Positions 26,333 through 38,300 of a stretch of 64,000 nt of DNA are shown here, one piece after another. The notes under the pieces were generated by a model. That model made no database searches and was not told the DNA's origin. It worked only from the letters and a program-made list of their open reading frames with translations. Every line of letters starts with the position of its first letter. Position 1 is the stretch's first letter. This DNA is from Brevundimonas sp. (GTDB lineage Bacteria; Pseudomonadota; Alphaproteobacteria; Caulobacterales; Caulobacteraceae), in assembly GCF_029945885.1 (NCBI RefSeq), contig NZ_JAQSDK010000037.1, positions 1 through 64,000 on the forward strand, read 5' to 3'. A program made the translations under genes and the position numbers.

Positions 26333-29300
26333 CTAGAACGGCATCTTCAGGCTGACGCCGGCGGTGTGGTTATGGACGTCGTCGCTGAGCTCGGCGGTGT
26401 AGCCGACGCGCACTTCCAGGCCGTTGGCCCGGGCGACGCGCAGCTCGGCCTCCAGGCGCAGGGCCTGGCGGTCGAGGGCCGTGGCGATCAGGGCCGGATC
26501 CGCCGCCGGATTGGCGCCGATCAGACGCATCGGCAGCACCAGCTGGTCGTCGGAGCGGAACACCTGGCCGACGGTGAAGGTCGCCGCCGCATAGCCGCGC
26601 GCATCGTCCTGCATCGTCACCCCCACACCCAGTTCCGGCGTGATCGAGCCGATATACCGGGTCTCCTTCAGGACCTCGACACCCAGCCCGTCCAGACCGG
26701 TCTCGGTCAGGCCGGCATGGTGCAGGGCCGTATAGGTGGCGGTCAGGGCCGGACGCAGGAACAGGGCGTCACGGGTGAAGACCTGGGCCGCATGGACCTC
26801 CAGCTGGGCATAGCCGGTCTCGGGGCTGGAGGTGCCGACCCCGGGCTGGAACACATCCACCCGACGCTCGGTCTCCAGCCACTGCCAGCCGCCGCTCAGC
26901 GACACCCCGACCTCATCGCCGCCGGGACCGGCATGGCGCACACCCAGGCCGCCGTGGACGCCGTCTCCCTCGGTATGGGCGCGGGCCGCGTCGACATGCA
27001 TCCGGTCCAGACGGTCGTAGCCGACCGCCCCGGCCAGGGACCAGCGCGCGTCCAGACGGTGTTCGAACCCGCCCCGGAACTGCATGGTCTGGCCTTCGAC
27101 GCCGTAGTTTTCGACATTGCCGGTCCGGTCGGTCGAGGCCGTCTCGACCCGGGCCCAGACACACTGGTCCTCAAGACGCGAGACCCGGCCCGGGCAGCTG
27201 AACAGCTGCTGCGAGAAGTCCTCGGCCGCGACCAGCTGGCGATAGGTCGGGGCCATGTGCGGCTCCGGGTTCAGCTGGTCGAAGATGCCGGCATAGGTGG
27301 CTTCCTCGCCCACCCGCAGATTGCCGATCAGCGTCATCAGCCGACCGATGCCGCCCGAACCGCCGACCGCGATGGCCGAGTCCATATGCTTGCCGAGGGC
27401 CCGCCCGTTGGCGATGAGATAGGGCTGTCCGAAATTGGTGGCAACGGTCAGCTGGATGCCGATGTCATTGGCGATGATGCCGAAGTCGATGGCCAGGGTG
27501 TCGTCAATCTCCAGACCGTGGTCGACCGCCGTGCCCGCCGTGGCGAACAGGGTGTAGGGGTTGCTGTTCTCCAGCCAGGTCAGGATCACCTGGCCCGTGC
27601 CGTCGACGGTGGTGTCGCCGCTGACATTGACCACGTCCGAGGCATAGGGACCAAAGGCCACATCGAACACCAGATTGCCGCCGGCCGTCTGCAGGAAATG
27701 GCCGTCCAGATCCACGGTATTGATGACCCGGGCCCCGTACAGCAGGTTGGTCTGCGGCGTGCCGTCGTCATCGAGATTGCCGAACCCATCGCCATTGGCC
27801 AGGTCCAGCGGATAGCGCGGGGCCGACAGGCCCATCACGAAATTCCCGGCATTGGCGAAGGTCGCCGCCGTCACCGGCAGCGGGGCCGCCAGCGGACCCG
27901 GACCGGCCGCGAGGGCCGGCAGGACCTGCGGCTGGTCGCCAGCCTTGGCGTTACCGGCCTCGACCGGGATCACCTGGGCCTGGTCAAGACCTTTGGTTAC
28001 GCCGGGATCGGACGGCAGAATCTGGGGCTGATCGATCCCCTTGGCATCCGCATCCGCCCCCGGAATCACCTGGGGCTGATCACTGCCCTTGGCCGACCCG
28101 GTCGAAGCCGGAATGACCTCGGGCCCGTTGACGCTGACGGCCATGGCCGGAACCACCTGGGCCCCGCCCCCCTTGGTCACCGGCTCCAGCGGTGCCGGCG
28201 GGGTCCCCGCATCGCGCAGGTCGATGGTGTTGAAGGCGACGAAGGTCGAGCCGGTCTCGTTGTTGAAGGCATTGCCGCCCGAGCCGAGGTCGATATTGCC
28301 GACCACGAGGCCGGTGTTGCTGACCGTGTCATTGCCGCCCGTGGCATTGATCGCCAGGCCCGACACCGCCGAGACCGAGCCCGAGGTCACCAGCCGGTTG
28401 TTCAGCCCGCCGTCGAACATCACCCCCATGCCCGTATCACTGCCGCCGCGCACGCCACCGGTGACGAAGGTGGTGATATTGCCCGCACCGTCGCGGCCCA
28501 GACTCTGGGCCAGGAGCGCGGTCGAGCCGGATTCGGCGGCGAAGATGTCACCGCTGATGCTGAGGTTGATCGCCCCGCCGCGACCGGCCCCGCCGGCCGT
28601 GCCGGCAAAGATCCCGTCGACCCAGCCGCCGCCGCCGCCCAGACTCTGGGCGATAAGGCCGACGCTGTCGGTGCTTCGCGTGACGATGGATCCGGACTGC
28701 TGGAACGAAATGGCCCCGCCGTCGCCGGCGTTGCCGGTGTTCAGGGTCAGGGTCGCGTTTGCCGGCGCACCGAACACCGCGCCGCCGCCGCCGCCGATCG
28801 ACTGCAGGACAACCCCATAGGCCCGCAGACCCGAGGTGACGATATTGCCGGTATTGGTCAGGGAGACTGCCCCGCCGTTGCCCGACGCCGCCCCCGTCCC
28901 GCCGAGGCCGACCGCCGCCACACCGACACCCGACATGCGCACCTCGCCGCCGCCGGCCCCGACCGACTGGGCCAGCAGGCCGATGGCATGATCACCGGTC
29001 GTGGTGATCCCCCCGGCGAAGGTCGCCGAAATCGCGCCCCCGTCCAGACCCGTGCCGCCGCTCGCGCCCAGGCTGGAGGTCACAATCGCACCTGCCGTGC
29101 CGTCGCCCTGCAGGGTCACACTGGCCGAACCGCCACCGCCGCCCACCGATTGCAGGATGGCCCCGGTCGACAGGTTGCCGGTGGTCTGGAGCACGCCCGC
29201 ATGGTCGCGAACGATGGTGCCACCGCGCTCATTGGTGCCGTTGGTCCCGCCCAGGGTCACGTCGATCGGTCCCAGCAAGGCCCCGGCCGGAGCCGTAATG

Positions 29301-32300
29301 TCGACCACGGCACGGCCACCGCCGCCACCGATGGTCTGGATCAGGGCCCCCGGCGTGTTCTGGCCCGTGGTGAGGATGTCGCCGGAATGGCTGCTGGTCG
29401 TCGCGCCGCCGTTGTTGTTGACACCATTGCTGCCGCCGAGGCCGACCCTGAAGGCGATGCCCACCGGCACATCGACGGGGGTCGCGGCGGGGTCAGTCGG
29501 GGCCGCCATGGCGCTGGACGCCGGCAGCGGGGCCACCGACGGCGCAGGTGCAGGGCCAGCCAGCTGGCTGAGAATCCGGGCATTGATGAAGGTATCGCCG
29601 CCACCGCCGCCGACCGACTGGATCAGGGTGCCGAGGCCGTTGTCGCCGGCGACGCCGAGGCTACCGGTAGAATTGATCGTCACCGATCCGGCATTCATGC
29701 CCGAGGCCCCGTCCGCGCCGTTCACGGCTACGACCATGGGGTCACGCGTCGGCGGCGGGGAGCCGGGCCCGACGCCGGGGATCAGCACCCCGGGCAGGCC
29801 GATGATGCCGTCGAAATCGAGCTTGAGCGAGCCGCCGCCGCCATTGATGCTCTGCGCCAGAATGGCCTGTGAGCCCGCGCCCAGCACGGTGATGTCGCCG
29901 GAATGGTTGACGATGACCGCCCCACCGGTGCCGCCCGTGCCGCCGCCGGTGGCCCCGACCAGGGCCGATACAGCATTGGACAGGACGAAGCTGACGGGCT
30001 CCGAAGTCAGGCTGAAGCCCATATTGGCGTTGCCGCCGCCGCCGCCGATGCTCTGGGCGACGATGCCGTGGGAGCCGGCCCCGTGGGTCAGGATGTTGCC
30101 GCTGTTGCTCACGGTCACGGCCCCGCCGTCGCCGCCGTCACCACCGGTGCCGCCGATCGACACCAGGGGGGCGGACAGGGGGGCGCCGATGATGACATTG
30201 GCCGCAATGGCCATGCCGCCATTGCCGCCGCCGCCGCCGATCGACTGGGCCAGGATGCCGTGGGCACCCGCGCCGGTGGTCTCGACGATACCGCCGTTGT
30301 CGACAATGACCGTGCCGCCGGCATTACCGGTGCCGCCGTTGCCGCCGATGTTGAGACCGGCCACGACACTGTCCTTGCCGGTCTGCAGCGCCGTCAGGGA
30401 GATGATCGACGAGCCGTTGCCGCCGCCGCCGCCCAGGCTCTGGGCGAACAGGCCATAGGCCCCGGCCCCCTGGGTCAGGATTTCACCGGAATGGGCCACG
30501 GCCGTGGTGCGATTGGTCACCGTGACCGCCCCGCCGGTGCCACCGACGCCGCCGTGCCCGCCGAGGTTGACGACCGCGCGATGGCTGGTCGCCGTGGCAC
30601 CGGGCGCGCCGGCAACCACATCCAGCACGATGCCGCCGTCGCCGCCACCGCCGCCGATGCTGTTGGCGCTGATCGCGGCCGCGCCGCGGCCGGCGGTGAA
30701 GATCAGTCCTTCATTGAGGACGGTCACCGTGCCGCCGCTGCCGCCATCGCCGCCGAAGCCACCCACATTGAGATCGATCGAGTCGTTGCTGCTGGCCCCC
30801 TGGACGCGGAAATTGATCGCTGCCCCGCCGATGCCGCCGCCGCCGCCGATGCTCTGGGCGCGGATGCCGAAGGACGTCTCGCCCTGGGTGGCGATAACGG
30901 CGCTGTTGGTCACGGAGACCGTATTGCCGGCCGCGCCGCTGCCACCGGATCCGCCGATATTGACGGCCGTGGTGCGGGCGGTCGAGCCTGTGGGCAGGGA
31001 GTTGTACTGAAGCGCGATGGTGCGCGCGGCCCCGCCGAGGCCGCCGCCGCCGCTGATCGACTGGGCCAGGATCCCGTCCGACTCCTTCATCGTGGTCACG
31101 ATGTCGGCCGTATTGCCGACCGTGACCGTGCCACCGACGGCACCGGTGCCGCCGTCACCGCCCACGGCGACCGTCATGGCCCCCGAGGCCGCAAGGACGA
31201 TACTGGTCGCCGCCCCGCCGATGCCGCCGCTGCCGCCGACGCTGTGGGCGAAGATGCCGCGCGCGCCGTCGCCACGGGTGGTCAGTGTGCCTGCGGTATT
31301 GACCAGGATATCGCCGCCGGTGGCCCCGGACCCGCCGTCGCGGCCGATCGAGAGGTTGCCGGTATAGACCGAGGCTGCGGCCCCGGTGGTGACCGAGCCG
31401 CCGACCGTGGTGGCCGCGCTCATGCCGCCGCCGCCGCCCACGCTCTGGGCAACGATGGCACTGGATCCGGCCCCGGTCGTGTCGATAGCCCCGTTCATGT
31501 TGACGGTGACATTGCCGCCGGTTCCACCGCTGCCGCCGGCGCTGCCGATGACGATGTCGACGGTGTTGCTGGCCAGACCGCCGACGGACATGTCCAGCAC
31601 CGTACTACCGCCGCCCTTGCCGACGCTCTGGGCCCGGATACCGACCGAGTTGGCACCATGGGTGATGATCGTACCGGTATGATCGACCGAGACCGCGCCG
31701 CCCGACCCGCCGGTGCCGACGTCACCGCCGATGGCCAGGTTGAGCGAGGTCGCGCCGATCAGCACACCGGCACCGATGTTGAAATTAGCGTCGCCGCCGC
31801 CGCCGCCGACCGACTGGGCGACCAGGCCGTCACTGGCATTGCCGGTGGTGGCGATATCGCCGAAATGCCGGACGGTGACCGCGTCCCCGTTGCCGCCGCC
31901 GCCGCCGCTGCCGCCGACCGCGATCAGTGCCGCCTTCGGACTGCCGACCGCGAGCCCGGTGGTCAGGCCGAGGACGACATTCACCCCCGCCATACCGCCG
32001 CCGCCGCCGACGCTCTGGGCGAACAGACCGCCGGATTCCTCGCCGAAGGTGCGGATCAGACCGCCGACAGCCGCCCCGGTGCCGGTCGCGCCGTCATAGC
32101 CGCGCGTGACCGTAACCGAGCCGCCGTTGCCGCCCGAACCGCCGGAGCCGCCGACCCCGACCGAGAAGGGATTGCCGAACGGGGCCGCGACACCCGCGAC
32201 ATTGATCCCGCCGATGCCGCCGCCGCCGCCGACCGACTGGGCCACGACTCCGGGGGAACGACCGGTGAACGCGGTCGCGACGAACAGGTCGTCTCCCGGC

Positions 32301-35300
32301 TGGGGTGCCGTGTGCGCCTGCGCATTGACGAGCACATTGCCGAGACTGGTCAGCCGCACGTCACCGGCATCCGCCCCGGTACCGCCGGTGCCGCCGATTC
32401 CGACCGCCAGGCCATAACCGCTGCCGGGATTGATGTTGGCCGCGATGTTGATACCGCCGGTGCCGCCGCCGCCGGCCACGCTCTGGGCCATGATGCCGAA
32501 TGCATCCAGCCCCTCGACCATGATCTGGCCGATCTGGCCGACGGTGACATCACCGCTGATATTGCCCGCGCCGCCGAAGCCGCCGAGGCCAAAGACGACC
32601 GACGGGTCGCTGGTGCTGAGGTCAGCCGAAATACCGCCCGAGATGTTGATCGCGCCATTGCCGCCACCCCCGCCGACCGACTGGGCCTGCAGACCGCGCG
32701 AGAAATTGCCGGCCGCGAACAGATCCGCATTGACGTTGGCGGTCACCGCCCGCGCCAGGCCGCCGCCGCCACCGAAGCCCCCGACGCCGAGCGTCAGGCT
32801 GCCGTCCATGACGATGCTGCCGGAAATATTGATCGCGCCATTACCGCCACTGCCGCCCACGCTCTGGGCGGAAATCGCCGAATGATAGTCACCGACGGAC
32901 ACCACCTGCACCCGGTCAACGCCGGGGGCCGCGACCATCAGATTGACGGTGCCGGCATCGCCGCCGGCTCCACCGAAGCCGCCGATGCCGATGGCCACGG
33001 CGCGACTGGCCTGGGTGGTGCCCGGGGCGGTAATGGCGATCTGGCCGGTGACATTGATGCCGCCCGCCCCGCCGCCGCCGCCGATGCTCTGGGCAGTGAT
33101 GCCGCTCGAGCCACCGGCGCGGGTGCGGTAGTGGAAGGCGTCTCCGGCCGCGCCCACGGTCACGTCCGAAGTCAGGCCGATGGCCCGCACATTGCCGGTG
33201 ACGCTGGCGATGATATTGCCTGCATCACCGCCGCCGCCGCCGAAGCCGCCCAGGCCGAACCCGAAGGCCCCGGCATTGCCGGAATTGGTCGCCGCGATCC
33301 CGCCCGAGATATTGATTGCCCCGGTGCCGCCGCCGCCGGCGACGCTCTGGACCATGATGCCATGGGAATTGATGCCGTCCGTCAGGGTATCGCCGACCCG
33401 GGTCAGGGTGACATTGCCCGAGGTCCCGCCACCACCGCCGAAGCCGCCGATGCCGATCGCCGCCGTGCCGGACGTCCCCGTACCGATGGCAAGGGCTCCG
33501 CTGATGTTCAGGCCACCATTGCCACCACCACCGGCCAGACTCTGGGCCAGGACTCCGGTCGAAAAGTCGCCTGTGGTCGCATAGAGGCCCGTTACCGAAC
33601 CGATCACCGTGCCGGAATTGCCGCCGCCGCCGCCGAAGCCGCCGACGCCGACGGCCGCCGCGATGGCCGCGTCATTGTTGCTGGTCAGTGACACCGCGCC
33701 GGTGATGTTGAAGGCCCCGTTGCCGCCGGCCCCGCCGAGGCTCTGCAACATTGCGCCAAAGGCATGCGAGCCGAGGGTTGTCAGGTCGCCGGTCAGGACG
33801 CCGGTCACTGCACCGGCGCTGCCGCCACCGCCGCCGAAGCCACCGAGACCCAGGCCCAGGACACCGCTGTTGCCGCTGGATGCCGAAATCCCGCCGGTGA
33901 TGTTGAAGGCCCCGCTGCCGCCACCACCGCCGACGCTCTGCAACTGGGTGCCGTAGGCATACTGGCCTTGCGTATGGACGTTACCGGTGATCGTGGCGTT
34001 GACGCTCGAGGCATCACCACCGTCACCGCCGAAGCCACCAACACCGACTCCCACCGTGCCCGAGGCCGCGATTCCGGCGCTGTCCGTGGTCAGGGTCAGG
34101 CCACCGGTGATGTTGAACGCACCCGTGCCGCCGCCGCCGCCGACGCTCTGATAATTGACGCCGAACGACCGGTCTCCGAGCGTACCGACATCGCCCGTGA
34201 CACCACCGCTGACCGCGCCGGCGTTGCCGCCACGACCACCGAAGCCCCCGACTCCGACGCCGACATTACCGCCCAGATTCCTGGTCACGGCGATGCCGCC
34301 GGTGATGTTGAAGCTGCCGCTGCCGCCGCCACCGCCGACCGACTGGGCCAGGACTCCGGACGCGTCCGCGCCGAGCGTCGTGACGCTGCCGGTGACCCGG
34401 GCGATGACCGCGGCGGCATTGCCGCCGTCGCCGCCGCTGCCGCCGACGCCGATGCCGATGTTGCCGGCCCCCTCCTTGGCGACGGCGATGCCGCCGGCCA
34501 CGGTGAAGCCGCCATTGCCGCCGCCACCGCCGACACTCTGGGCGACGATGGCCCGGCTTCCGGCCGCGCTCGTGTCCGCTGCGATGAGGGACGAAGTCAC
34601 CACGCCATCATTGATCGCCAGGGTCACGGAACCGGCGTCCCCGCCGCCGCCGCCAGCTCCGCCGACGGCGACGCTGAGCGTGCCCGTACCACCGCTGCTG
34701 GCCAGGCCGATGCCGCCCGAGATGTCGAACGCGCCGTTGCCGCCGCCGCCACCGACCGACTGGGCCAGGATGGCGTCGCTGCTGATTCCGCGGGTCTGGC
34801 TCATGCCGGTCATGGTCAGATTGACCGCGCCCGAGCGCCCACCGGTGCCCCCGGCACCGCCGACGCCAACGCTGGCACTGACCGCAGCCCCACCCTGGCC
34901 GCTCGCCGACAGGCCACCGGTGATGTTGAAGGCTCCATTGCCACCGCCGCCGCCGACACTTTGCGCGACGACACCGTCTGAATTGCGCCCCAGGGTCGCG
35001 ACATTGCCGGTCACCACGCCGGTCACCGCATCGCCAAGCCCGCCGCCACCGCCGTAACCGCCGAGACCGAAGCCGAGCACCCCGGCGACGCCGCTGGACA
35101 GCGAGACACTACCGGTGATGTTGAAGGCCCCGGCCCCGCCGCCGCCGCCCGCGCTCTGCAGCAGGACGCCGAACGACTCATCGCCCGAGGTGTAGGTATT
35201 GCCCGTTCGGGTCGCATTGACCGTCGAGCCATCGCCGCCGTCCGCGCCGAAACCGCCGATGCCGACGCCCAGGGTTCCGGCCCCGCCGCCGGTGGAGACC

Positions 35301-38300
35301 GCCAGGCTGATGCCGCCGGTGATGTTGAAGGCCCCGTTGCCGCCGCCCCCACCGAGGCTTTGATAATTCACGCCGCCCGAGCGGATTCCGGTGGTCGAGA
35401 CGGTGCCGTTCACACCCCCGCTGACGGCACCGCCATTGCCACCCCGCCCGCCGAAGCCGCCGACGCCGACCATCAGATTCCCGGCCACGTCCTTGCTGGC
35501 CGAAATGCCGCCGGTGATGTTGAAGCCACCATTGCCGCCGCCGCCGCCGACGCTTTGCACCAGAACGCCCGTGGCGTCCGAGGCCGCGGTCGATCCCCCG
35601 GACAGATTGGTACCCGTACGAACCTCGCCGGTGACCCGGCCGGTGACAGCGCCTGCGTCACCACCATCGCCACCGCCACCGCCGACGCCGACGCCGATGT
35701 TTCCAGCCGCGTTCAGGGCCAGGCTGACTCCGCCGGCGATTGTGAAACCCCCATTGCCACCGCCGCCACCCAGACTCTGGGCCACGACTGCCCGGCCGCG
35801 AATGCCCCCGGTCCGGGCCGCCGTGGCCGTCGCCGAGCCGCCGTCGTTGACCGCCAGGGTCACCGCGCCAGCATCGCCGCCGCCGCCGCCGGAACCGCCG
35901 ACCGCGACACTGACCGTACCGGCTCCGACACCGCTCAGGCCGATGCCACCAGCCACCGAGAAGCCCCCGTTGCCGCCGCCGCCGCCGACCGACTGGGCGA
36001 CGATACCGTCACTGTCGGCCTGGGTCGTCGCCGTGGTGCCGGTCACCGCCAGGGTGACGTCACCCGAGCGGCCGCCCGATCCGCCCGATCCGCCGATACC
36101 GACGCTGACCGACCCCGCGGCTGTACCCGCGGCCGAGATCGCGCCACTGATGTTGAAGGCTCCGTTGCCGCCGCCGCCGCCCAGACTCTGGGCCACGATC
36201 CCGTCGGAATCGAGTCCGCTGGTGGTGACATTACCGACCACCGTGGCCCCAACGCGCGCACCCGTGCCACCGCTGCCGCCCGAACCGCCGACGCCCACCG
36301 AGATACCGGCACCGACCACACCGGCCCCGCCGATGGCACCGCTGACGTTGAAGGCCCCGTTGCCGCCGCCGCCGCCCACGCTCTGGGCCAGGAAGCCACC
36401 GGACTGGTTGCCCGAAGTCGTAATTCCGACCGCCGAAGCGTCAACCTGGCCACCATTACCACCGCTGCCGCCGCTGCCGCCGACACCGATAGACAGGGCT
36501 CCGCCCACCGTGCCGCCGCCACCGATGGCACCGCTGATGTTGAAGCCTCCGGATCCGCCGCCGCCGCCCACGCTCTGTACCGTCACACCGGTGGACTGGA
36601 ACCCTTCGGTGACCACGGTGCCCAGAGCCGAGCCGTTGACCGTCCCGCCGTTCCCGCCGAGGCCCCCGGCCCCGCCGACGCCGATCGACACGGCACCACC
36701 CACGGTGCCGCCGCCGCCGATTCCACCGGACACGTCGAAATTACCGACACCACCGCCGCCACCCACACTCTGGACCAGCAGGCCACCCGACTGGTCGCCA
36801 AGGGTCAGGACGGTACCGCCTGACGTACCCGTGGCCGTGCCGCCGGTTCCACCGTTGCCGCCGGACCCGCCGACGCCGATGGTCAGGGCACCGCCGACCA
36901 CACCGGCACCGCCGATGCCGCCCGAGACGTTGAATCCGCCCGATCCGCCACCGCCGCCAACGCTCTGGACCACGACTCCGGTCGACCGGTCACCGCGGGT
37001 TTCGACCGCCCCGCCGACCCGACCGGTCACCGTGCCGCCGACGCCACCGCTGCCGCCTGAGCCACCGACCCCGACGGCCGCGCTGGCGCTGCCCGTACCG
37101 GAGAAGGACACGGCCCCGGAGACGTTGAAGCCGCCGTTGCCGCCGCCGCCGCCGACGGACTGGATCACAGCCCCGCGCGAGTCGTCCTGCAGGGTCGTGA
37201 TCGAGCCTTCGAATATCCCGTCAACCGTACCGCCAAGGCCGCCGCTGCCGCCCGACCCGCCGACACCGACCGAGGCCGAGGCCGAGGCCACACCGGCCGC
37301 CGCGCCCGAAAAGGCGATGGAGAAGCCACCGTTGCCACCACCGCCGCCGACCGACTGGGCCAGCAGTCCGGTCGAGAACAGGCCATTGGTCTGGATGGAG
37401 CCACCGGAATGGATCGAGACCAGACCGCCCGCGCCGCCACTGCCGCCACTGCCGCCGACGGCGGTCGAGAAGGCCGCTGCCGCAGACTCACCGGCCGCAA
37501 AGGCGAAGGACAGGGCAAAGCCGCCGGTGCCGCCGCCGCCGCCCGTGCTCTGGGCCAGAATGCCCTCGGCATAGGTGCCGGCCGTGAAAATATTGACGTT
37601 GCCGTCGAGGGTGACCTGTCCCCCCAGACCGCCGCTGCCGGCCGAACCGCCGACGGAGGCGCTGGCCGCCACGCCGTAGCCGGCCGTGACCTGGGCGCTG
37701 AATCCGCCGTTGCCGCCGCCACCGCCGACGCTCTGGGCGAAGATGCCGCGCGCGCGATAGTTGGCCGTCTGGATCAGCGGAACGTCCGCCCCGGACGGGA
37801 CCAGGTTGATGTCAACGACGCCCCCCTGCCCACCGGTGCCGCCGGCACCGCCGACCGCCACACCCGCAAACAGGCTGACCGAGGTGCTGGAGCCGCCGTT
37901 ACCACCGCCGCCGCCGACCGACTGGGCGAAGATGCCATGCGCATCGACGCCGCCGGTCGTCAGGGTTCCCGTGTGGTTGACGGTCACGATGCCGCCCGCG
38001 CCGCCGGCCGTTCCCGAACCGCCGATGGTCAGGATCACGCCGCCGGTCGTCCCGCCGTCACCACCGCCGCCACCGACCGACTGGGCCTGAATGGCGCTGG
38101 ACTGATTGCCCGCCGTCGTGATGCTGCCGCCGTTGGCCACGGTCACATTGCCGCCGATACTCGATCCGCCGCCCGAGCCGCCGATCGCATAGGCCGCGCC
38201 GGAATCCCCGCCCGAGCCGCCGCCGCCGCCGACCGACTGGGCAAAGACGCCCCGCGCCAGGATGCCGGAGGTCGCAATCGATCCGTTGTTGGTGACACTG

